Source: CAYNJF01 sp964351745
GTDB taxonomy: Bacteria; Pseudomonadota; Gammaproteobacteria; Berkiellales; Berkiellaceae
Direction of reading: 5' to 3'
Length of the DNA stretch: 5,215 nt
Assembly: GCA_964351745.1 (NCBI GenBank)
Contig: CAYGPI010000120.1
Coordinates: forward strand, 1-5,215
Below are positions 1 through 3,953 of the stretch, in pieces. A program made the translations under genes and the position numbers. The notes below the pieces were generated by a model, which was given only the letters and a program-made list of their open reading frames with translations, had not been told where the DNA came from and ran no database searches. The first letter of the stretch is position 1; the number at the start of each line of letters is the position of its first letter.

Positions 1-684
1 ATTTTCTTGCGCATTTTGCAGGCGCACCATGGCTTCCGGATAAGCTTTGAAGTCCTCGGCTCTAATCGCTTCGAGTCCAAACGGGTAATAATCGCCAAAC
101 ATCTCGTTGGCCTTCGTGTGAAAGAGAGCTCCAACGTTATCACCAAGAGCAGCTTTCTTTGCTGCGCTAATGATGACAGCCATCGCAAAGGGTCCACCAA
201 AAGATAAGGCCTTGCCAATCATGCCTCCAGGAAGTGCAGCCATGAGAGCTGTAGGTGCGACATATTGTATGGCAGCCCAAACCGTTGCCGCAGCATATTT
301 ACTAAGCATGTTTTCAACGACGCCTTCACCCACGGCTATCGCTTTTGATATGGCGAAGTGAGCGAGGGTACTTTCTGATGTGGGGTGCGATAGCGCGTTT
401 AATCCGTCTCTCCAGTTTTGAGAGAACAGGGCCATAGGGCTACAAACTTGCAAAATGTCTTCTGCCTTTTTTTCTACATTCTCGTTAAGTTTGGTGGCCA
501 GTTTTTTTGATATCTTCTCTTTAAGGATGCCTTTGACTTGCCCCTGGCCAAGGTTGAGAGCGGTATCTACAGCTTCCTGGGTTAGCAAGTTTACGATGGC
601 TGATTGGGCATGGCTAACAAAGGATGATATGCTTGAGCTTGCTAAAGCGTATCCACTTGTCGGAAGGCTGCCTGTGATTGACAT
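1..684 (-). CDS. Hypothetical protein with Ala/Gly-rich hydrophobic core, 3' end cut by window edge
   Basis: The frame is open from the ATG at 684 to the left edge (228 codons seen, no stop), so the C-terminus is missing. I do not recognise the family. There is no signal peptide. Residues 1-30 are rich in Ser and Ala. Residues 50-78 are charged and probably helical, with many Lys and Glu. Residues about 129-179 form a long Ala/Gly-rich hydrophobic stretch with GG pairs at 153-154 and 163-164, ending in AAKKAA. A soluble, polar tail follows. The start is fixed by its neighbour: the upstream gene stops at TAA (686-684) and this ATG shares its A, giving TAATG, a usual sign of translational coupling. 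AAGGCAGG lies about 9 bases upstream as a possible ribosome site. The layout (polar N-terminus, helical segment, one hydrophobic hairpin-like region) resembles secreted pore-forming or translocator-type proteins. That is inference from composition only; an ordinary membrane-associated protein is equally possible. I am confident it is a gene and not confident of its function. Confidence 0.8.
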   Translation of the reverse strand, partial: MSITGSLPTSGYALASSSISSFVSHAQSAIVNLLTQEAVDTALNLGQGQVKGILKEKISKKLATKLNENVEKKAEDILQVCSPMALFSQNWRDGLNALSHPTSESTLAHFAISKAIAVGEGVVENMLSKYAAATVWAAIQYVAPTALMAALPGGMIGKALSFGGPFAMAVIISAAKKAALGDNVGALFHTKANEMFGDYYPFGLEAIRAEDFKAYPEAMVRLQNAQEN

Positions 685-878
685 TATAAATTGCCTGCCT
701 TCATTCTAGATATTTTAGTTTGGATATTTTTAAGCAAATTGGCTATCGCTTCTTCCTCTTCTTGCTTTGTCATATTGAGTTTTTTTAGAGTGAAGAGAGT
801 TTCTGAAAACTCTTTGGCAGCGATAGCTACCATTAAGTCAAGTTCATCTTCTTGGGTACCCGTGGTTGGTTGCTTCAT
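684..878 (-). CDS. Small helical hypothetical protein, 64 aa
   Basis: The frame is also open from an ATG at 914, but I choose the internal ATG at 878. It has an excellent ribosome site, GGGAGGT at 890-884, five bases upstream, while 914 has none comparable. The product is 64 residues, starts MKQPTTGTQEDE, and has no Cys, signal peptide or membrane segment. Residues about 11-34 and 36-60 look like two amphipathic helices, the second opening with a KQEEEEA run. The charge is split: acidic around 9-14 and 40-43, basic at the C-terminus. The stop codon overlaps the next gene's start (TAATG), so the two are very likely co-translated. A tiny helical protein directly before a larger protein with a hydrophobic core suggests a chaperone, antitoxin/immunity partner or structural subunit. 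None of these is shown by the sequence. Family not recognised. Confidence 0.75.
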   Translation of the reverse strand: MKQPTTGTQEDELDLMVAIAAKEFSETLFTLKKLNMTKQEEEEAIANLLKNIQTKISRMKAGNL

Positions 879-883
879 TGAAT

Positions 884-890
884 ACCTCCC
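884..890 (-). promoter_or_regulatory. Strong Shine-Dalgarno deciding the start at 878
   Basis: The minus strand reads GGGAGGT followed by ATTCA and then ATG. This near-perfect match to the anti-SD sequence at ideal spacing is why the 878 start is preferred to the longer frame from 914. Confidence 0.85.
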
Positions 891-1012
891 AATAGTCTTT
901 AAACCTTGAGACAAATTTTCTAGGTAATAAGTTCATTGAAGTTGGTAGAGTTTGATAGATGAGGATGGTTGTTGCGTTTACACAAGAGGTCGGAAAAGGC
1001 TATAAAATTGAG

Positions 1013-1035
1013 TAGCTTAGCTTAGCTTAGCTTAG
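1013..1035. repeat. TAGCT pentanucleotide tandem repeat, 4.6 copies
   Basis: Four perfect TAGCT units in a row are followed by a partial TAG (23 bp, no mismatches). The repeat lies about 135 bp upstream of the 64-aa gene start, outside any coding frame I support. Short tandem repeats of this kind can change copy number by slippage. Confidence 0.95.
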
Positions 1036-1118
1036 AGTTTAATGGCTTGCACAGATATCTTGGGGGCTAGATGGAGAATCAGTGGGCTTTTAAGCATGCA
1101 TGGAGAAAGATTGGAAGA

Positions 1119-1154
1119 GCGCGCTTCTTTGGGAAAATTATCCCCAGAGCGCGC
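1119..1154 (-). terminator. GC-rich hairpin downstream of the SOUL gene, possible atypical terminator
   Basis: GCGCGC at 1119-1124 can pair with GCGCGC at 1149-1154. An inner GGG/CCC (1131-1133 with 1142-1145) can pair again around an AT-rich loop. It starts about 25 bases past the SOUL stop codon on the minus strand. Past the stem the minus strand reads TCTTCCAATCTTTC, pyrimidine-rich but without a real U tract. It could end SOUL transcription inefficiently or simply protect the 3' end. Confidence 0.35.
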
Positions 1155-1179
1155 GCCATGGTAGAGCCTGTGATAGGTT

Positions 1180-1815
1180 TTAATCTTCCTGTATCAGCTT
1201 TAGATCTGATGGGACAAAGGTCATCACATCAATCCTTCTGGTCATGCCAAGGGCCCATGTGGGGCTATAGAAGGCATGTACAGCTTTGCTTTTGGGAATG
1301 ATTTTGTTCTTTTGTAATTGCTGTAAAAGAATTTGGTAATGCTCTTGGATATTGCTATCAGAATCTGAGCCGCTAAAAGATATGGTTGCGTAGCTCTGAG
1401 CTGGGATTTCTACGAACTTAATTTGCTTGTCATTGGGCACAGGGATCTCTTCGCTCTTGTATTTAACTGGCAAAGGCGTAGATATGATCCATAGATTTTT
1501 GGTTTCTTTATGCTCTTGTTGAAAGTAGGGAGCATGCATGTCAATCTTTTTTAAGAAGTTGTTGCCGCCAGCAAAAAACTCCTCAAAAAGAAGCTTGGCT
1601 TTTTCTAAGGTCTCATCTCGCTCACCGCTTAACTGGACTTGCGCTGTTAAGATTGGCGGATAGTTTCTCACTTCTATGAATTGATCTTCAGAGAGGACTT
1701 GATACTCATTTAAGGTTGGTAAGCCTGAGACAAGACTCATTACATAATAAATGACAAAAGCGCCAACCAGACTGCTTAGTCCTGCTATGATCCCAATTTT
1801 TAATGGTTTTTTCAT
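1180..1815 (-). CDS. SOUL/heme-binding-family protein with N-terminal membrane anchor
   Basis: The product is 211 residues. Residues 7-29 form one hydrophobic helix preceded by a KKPLK basic start, so the protein is probably tethered to the inner membrane with the rest in the periplasm; an uncleaved signal anchor fits better than a cleaved signal because no clear cleavage site follows. From about residue 38 onward it follows the SOUL pattern in order: FIEVRNYPP (46-54), FFAGGN (80-85), KIDMHAPY (90-97, the usual place of KIAMTAPV), STPLPVKY (112-119), a FSG (147-149) and YSPTWALGMTRRIDV (183-197, like the family's DPPWTPxFxRRNEV). SOUL proteins in eukaryotes bind heme or tetrapyrroles; for bacterial members the ligand and role are mostly unknown, and I cannot identify a heme-ligating residue. 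The start is supported by AGGGG at 1826-1822, six bases upstream of the ATG. The neighbours give no pathway hint. It appears to be a single-gene transcript with its own promoter candidate at 1867-1872. Confidence 0.88.
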   Translation of the reverse strand: MKKPLKIGIIAGLSSLVGAFVIYYVMSLVSGLPTLNEYQVLSEDQFIEVRNYPPILTAQVQLSGERDETLEKAKLLFEEFFAGGNNFLKKIDMHAPYFQQEHKETKNLWIISTPLPVKYKSEEIPVPNDKQIKFVEIPAQSYATISFSGSDSDSNIQEHYQILLQQLQKNKIIPKSKAVHAFYSPTWALGMTRRIDVMTFVPSDLKLIQED

Positions 1816-1866
1816 GAAGTACCCCTAATTAGTGTGATGGATTGTTTACAAAAAGAATATATAGTT

Positions 1867-1872
1867 ATTATA
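1867..1872 (-). promoter_or_regulatory. Candidate -10 box (TATAAT) for the SOUL gene
   Basis: The minus strand carries a perfect TATAAT about 50 bases before the SOUL start, which would give a leader of roughly 45 bases. The matching -35 region would fall inside the stem of the upstream terminator (TTGTGG at an 18-base spacing, only the first three bases matching consensus), so this is a weak or activator-dependent promoter if real. Confidence 0.4.
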
Positions 1873-1881
1873 GTTGACCAT

Positions 1882-1908
1882 AAAAAAAGGCCACAATGTG
1901 TGGCCTTT
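1882..1908 (-). terminator. Rho-independent terminator of the PEP-CTERM gene
   Basis: AAAGGCCACA (1886-1895) pairs perfectly with TGTGGCCTTT (1899-1908) around a three-base loop. On the minus strand the stem is followed by an unbroken run of seven T (1888-1882). It begins 15 bases beyond the PEP-CTERM stop codon. The plus-strand side lacks a long T run, so it acts mainly on leftward transcription and separates the PEP-CTERM and SOUL genes. Confidence 0.9.
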
Positions 1909-1922
1909 AGTAAATCCTGCAC

Positions 1923-2906
1923 TTAAATTCTAAATGAAGGTGTGCAATCTGTGATTTTTCTTCTAACCATGAGCATCAGAATAAGTCCAAGCGCAAAGAA
2001 GGGTAAAGTCTTTGGCTCTGGCACTGATACGGGAGAAACACTAAAGTCAAGGCTACCATCATGAGTTGAATGGACCATGAACAGTTGGTTACCAAAGCCA
2101 TTTGGTCCAGCAAGTCCTGCTCCTGAAAAGTCTGTCACGACTTTATCAGTGTTCTGATCTACATTAGCTTCAAGTTTAATCGGAACTTGGAGGCCGATGA
2201 GATCAAAAAAGTCTTGATCTACGCCTGTATCAGCGTTGCTATCTCCATTATCAAAATACCAGAAATCATTGAGGGCATAGACAATTTCACCGTCTAGTAT
2301 GGATGAGCCACTTAAAAACTCCCCTGTGCCACTAAATGTGTTCGTGCCGCTACCACCAACCACTTTCATTTCCAAGATTTTTTCACCATCAGTAAAGCCT
2401 GTATTGTCGGCAGAGCCCACAACACCTGCATCAGAGTTCGGACCTGTTGCATCGCCATGAAAATAGAAAGTCATCAAGGTATTATTGGGATCATAGGCTA
2501 GCGTCTGTACGAGGTTACCTTGAACACCGATTGGAGTTAGATCTGAAGTAAGGACGCCTGATAGGCCTGACCATGCTATAGTAATCTCGCTTGTGTTACT
2601 AATACCTTCATCATCACCAAAGGGTGGCAACATATCTGTCACAACGGCATGACCTGTATCAAGGAACCTGTCTCCAGTATTCAGTCCAGGTTGTCCGCCT
2701 GTGTTTGTGTCATATTGAGTTGTCGTGGTATCTGCAAACAGTTGTAGCTGGTTAAATATGCTTGTTAGAGTGTCGGCATCGAAGCCAGTACCCGCATTAC
2801 CAGGATTTTGAGTGCCAGCACCTGAAACGTCAATAAAAACTTCGTCGGCAAATACCGGAAAAGCGATTAAGTGAGCTAACAGTATTGCTGTTTTTATTTT
2901 CTTCAT
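1923..2906 (-). CDS. PEP-CTERM sorting-domain surface protein
   Basis: The product is 327 residues. The N-terminus (MKKIKTAILLAHLIAFPVFA) is a classical Sec signal peptide, with likely cleavage after VFA at residue 20. The body is rich in Asp, Gly, Asn and Thr and low in Lys, without Cys, as is usual for exported proteins; I recognise no enzymatic domain in it. The C-terminus has the three-part PEP-CTERM signal: VPEP (295-298), a hydrophobic helix (about 301-314) and the basic cluster RRK (315-317). In this family the tail is recognised and cut by an exosortase (EpsH/XrtA type) in the inner membrane, often linked to exopolysaccharide and biofilm or floc formation. No exosortase gene is in the window. 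The tail after RRK is ten residues (ITDCTPSFRI), somewhat longer than usual, and contains the protein's only Cys. The start is supported by AAGGA at 2920-2916, nine bases upstream. A strong terminator follows, so it is probably monocistronic. The function of the body is unknown. Confidence 0.9.
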   Translation of the reverse strand: MKKIKTAILLAHLIAFPVFADEVFIDVSGAGTQNPGNAGTGFDADTLTSIFNQLQLFADTTTTQYDTNTGGQPGLNTGDRFLDTGHAVVTDMLPPFGDDEGISNTSEITIAWSGLSGVLTSDLTPIGVQGNLVQTLAYDPNNTLMTFYFHGDATGPNSDAGVVGSADNTGFTDGEKILEMKVVGGSGTNTFSGTGEFLSGSSILDGEIVYALNDFWYFDNGDSNADTGVDQDFFDLIGLQVPIKLEANVDQNTDKVVTDFSGAGLAGPNGFGNQLFMVHSTHDGSLDFSVSPVSVPEPKTLPFFALGLILMLMVRRKITDCTPSFRI

Positions 2907-2937
2907 AACAGATCATCCTTGATATTTGTCATGTTAA

Positions 2938-2955
2938 AGACTTTGGGGTAAGTCT
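2938..2955 (-). promoter_or_regulatory. Small hairpin in the PEP-CTERM leader
   Basis: AGACTT (2938-2943) and AAGTCT (2950-2955) are perfect inverted repeats around a six-base loop, 32 bases upstream of the PEP-CTERM start and just outside its ribosome site. It may lie in the mRNA leader. The stem is short (6 bp), so it could be chance. Confidence 0.25.
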
Positions 2956-2972
2956 GTACACATATCTAAAGC

Positions 2973-2998
2973 GCCAAAATCTTTAAAGAATCCTTGGC
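2973..2998. repeat. Interrupted dyad GCCAA...TTGGC around TCTTTAAAGA
   Basis: GCCAA at 2973-2977 and TTGGC at 2994-2998 flank a perfect 10-bp palindrome, TCTTTAAAGA (2980-2989). The arms are slightly off centre (two versus four spacer bases). Its place, 67-92 bp before the PEP-CTERM start, suits a regulator site or a leader stem. No regulator family is recognised. Confidence 0.4.
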
Positions 2999-3030
2999 AT
3001 CGTAAGCTATCATCCTACGTTTCATAAGTG

Positions 3031-3046
3031 CATTATATATATAATG
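3031..3046. repeat. 16-bp perfect palindrome CATTATATATATAATG
   Basis: All 16 bases read the same on both strands. It contains a consensus TATAAT on each strand, so it could be an operator, a divergent pair of -10 boxes or a melting-prone AT element. It lies 125-140 bp upstream of the PEP-CTERM start. At 17-base spacing the minus-strand -35 would be ACACAA, a poor match, so I do not call it a promoter. Confidence 0.6.
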
Positions 3047-3236
3047 TCTCTAAATTGTGTAGGATATTGACTACGCTAAATTGTTTTCTACTTAGATATA
3101 GTTTGAATCATAGAGGATTTTTTAAAGACTCGTCAAAATATTTATCGTTTCAATAAAATTAATTTAGGTAGAAAGGAAAAGATAGCTGAGTTTAATCTTT
3201 TGAATAGCAAATGGGATCAGTTTTGAAAGGTAAGGT

Positions 3237-3268
3237 AAGAAGAAAAGCCCACACCAAGGGAGTGGGCT
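3237..3268 (-). terminator. Rho-independent terminator of the RRM gene
   Basis: AGCCCAC (3246-3252) and GTGGGCT (3262-3268) form a perfect 7-bp stem. On the minus strand it is followed by TTTTCTTCTTACC. The stem begins ten bases past the RRM stop codon, the standard position, so the RRM gene is probably a single-gene transcript that does not read into the PEP-CTERM gene. Confidence 0.88.
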
Positions 3269-3277
3269 ACGACAAAA

Positions 3278-3532
3278 TTAATTTCTGCGTTCTTTCGCTT
3301 CACTAACATTGACGTTACGGCCTTTAAGGCTTTGACCGGTCATTTCTAATGCCGCTCTAATGTGCTCAGGGTTTTCGAATTCAATGAAAGCGAAACCTCT
3401 AGCACGACCACTTTCGCGATCTACAGGAATACTTATGTCAGTGATAGCTCCACATGGAGAAAAGAAATCACGTAACTCGTCTTGAGTAATACTATAGTTT
3501 AGATTACTAACATATACTTTTTTGGTCATCAT
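3278..3532 (-). CDS. Single-RRM RNA-binding protein
   Basis: The product is 84 residues and consists almost only of one RNA recognition motif. RNP2 is VYVSNL (6-11) and RNP1 is RGFAFIEF (45-52), with the RNA-stacking aromatics in place (Tyr7, Phe47, Phe49). The beta-alpha-beta-beta-alpha-beta order fits the full length. The short tail (EAKERRN) is charged and lacks the Gly-rich extension of many cyanobacterial Rbp proteins. In bacteria such proteins bind single-stranded RNA and are often linked to cold or stress response; the targets here are unknown. Two Met codons stand in tandem. AAGG at 3540-3537 is four bases from the first and seven from the second, so translation may really start at 3529 (MTKKVYVSNL). 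An own promoter candidate (3629-3658) and a terminator flank it. The gene is divergent from uup, with 421 bp between them. Confidence 0.93.
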   Translation of the reverse strand: MMTKKVYVSNLNYSITQDELRDFFSPCGAITDISIPVDRESGRARGFAFIEFENPEHIRAALEMTGQSLKGRNVNVSEAKERRN

Positions 3533-3599
3533 AGCACCTTAATGAAAATAGACAATTGGGCTCCACTTATTCAGACAATTCTGTAATAAACGTCACCCA

Positions 3600-3625
3600 G
3601 TACCAAAAAATTAAATTTTTGATAC
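3600..3625 (-). promoter_or_regulatory. Hairpin near the 5' end of the RRM-gene leader
   Basis: On the minus strand GTATCAAAA and the facing TTTTGGTAC arms pair over about ten positions with a six-base AT loop. One position is a G-U pair in the minus-strand RNA but a C-A mismatch on the plus strand, so the fold favours the RRM transcript. It falls at the start of the leader expected from the promoter candidate at 3629-3658. Confidence 0.4.
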
Positions 3626-3628
3626 TCG

Positions 3629-3658
3629 ATTAACCTAAACCATACTGAGATCTCTCAA
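3629..3658 (-). promoter_or_regulatory. Candidate sigma-70 promoter for the RRM gene
   Basis: The minus strand has TTGAGA (3658-3653, five of six to the -35 consensus), an 18-base spacer and GTTAAT (3634-3629, four of six to the -10). The transcript would begin near 3622, giving a leader of about 90 bases. Such a long leader is common for cold-regulated RNA-binding proteins, but that is only suggestive. Confidence 0.4.
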
Positions 3659-3685
3659 GAAGCTGCCATAAAAGGAGTCATCTTT

Positions 3686-3697
3686 AAGAGCGCTCTT
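3686..3697. repeat. 12-bp perfect palindrome AAGAGCGCTCTT
   Basis: It is a perfect dyad between the two divergent promoter candidates, about 30 bp upstream of the RRM-side -35 box. The position suits a DNA-binding site. No regulator is recognised. Confidence 0.5.
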
Positions 3698-3886
3698 TAT
3701 GAATTTAGAAAGTAATTACATCATTACTTTGGGATGGAAGCAAGAAAAGTTGCCTTGTTCAAGCCTATTTAGGACTAAAAGGGGTGGATATCGTGGTGAA
3801 AGGAGCTAATTTGGAGCCTTAACTAACTTTATTCTGGGCAGAAACTCTATTTCCTGGTGAGCTTCTATTATCTTTTTCATTCTTAT

Positions 3887-3915
3887 TCGAAATTTCTTTT
3901 TATATATCATATGAT
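3887..3915 (+). promoter_or_regulatory. Candidate sigma-70 promoter for uup
   Basis: TCGAAA (3887-3892, four of six to the -35), a 17-base spacer and TATGAT (3910-3915, five of six to the -10) lie 38 bases before the uup start. The -10 sits inside the palindrome ATCATATGAT (3906-3915). Confidence 0.4.
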
Positions 3916-3953
3916 TCAGCTCAATTCGAACCTCTTAGATCCTTGGTGAAATC

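Larger units (their letters stand above)
879..1179. other. Intergenic region, 301 bp, between the small gene and the SOUL gene
   Basis: No gene is supported here. It holds the ribosome site of the 64-aa gene (884-890), a TAGCT tandem repeat (1013-1035) and a GC-rich inverted repeat (1119-1154). I could not find a convincing sigma-70 promoter for the minus-strand pair. It may be driven from here by a weak or alternative promoter, or by read-through from the SOUL gene. A plus-strand open frame starting at 1071 runs antisense into the SOUL gene and looks like a shadow. Confidence 0.6.
2907..3277. other. Intergenic region, 371 bp, upstream of the PEP-CTERM gene
   Basis: No gene is supported. The stretch is AT-rich. 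Its right end holds the terminator of the RRM gene (3237-3268). Nearer the PEP-CTERM gene lie a 16-bp perfect palindrome (3031-3046), an interrupted dyad (2973-2998) and a small hairpin (2938-2955). I could not find a good -35/-10 pair for the PEP-CTERM gene. Sigma-54 spacing (GG to GC), known from other PEP-CTERM loci, is not present either. Confidence 0.6.
3533..3953. other. Divergent intergenic region, 421 bp, between the RRM gene and uup
   Basis: It holds promoter candidates for both neighbours (3629-3658 minus, 3887-3915 plus), a leader hairpin on the RRM side (3600-3625) and a perfect 12-bp palindrome (3686-3697). A 37-codon stretch without stops on the plus strand (3709-3822) has no start codon at its head and no recognised product; I do not call it a gene. 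The last 120 bases before uup are pyrimidine-rich and AT-rich. Confidence 0.6.

Noticed and set aside
7..709. Plus-strand open frames at 7-207, 170-361 and 455-709
   Set aside because: They are antisense to the continuous minus-strand gene (1-684), have no ribosome sites, overlap each other in different frames and give products of non-protein-like composition.
684..914. Longer version of the small gene starting at 914 (76 aa)
   Set aside because: The internal ATG at 878 has a near-perfect ribosome site at ideal spacing, while 914 has none comparable. The extra 12 residues would overlap that ribosome site.
1071..1301. Plus-strand open frame of 76 codons
   Set aside because: It runs through the GC hairpin and into the SOUL gene antisense, lacks a ribosome site and shows no recognisable motif.
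2960..3015. Possible sigma-54 promoter for the PEP-CTERM gene
   Set aside because: TGGC motifs exist on both strands, but the GG-to-GC spacing is wrong: two bases short on the plus strand, and no GC on the minus strand.
3211..3306. Plus-strand small frame starting ATGGGATCAG
   Set aside because: It crosses the RRM terminator and the RRM 3' end antisense, and no good ribosome site precedes it.
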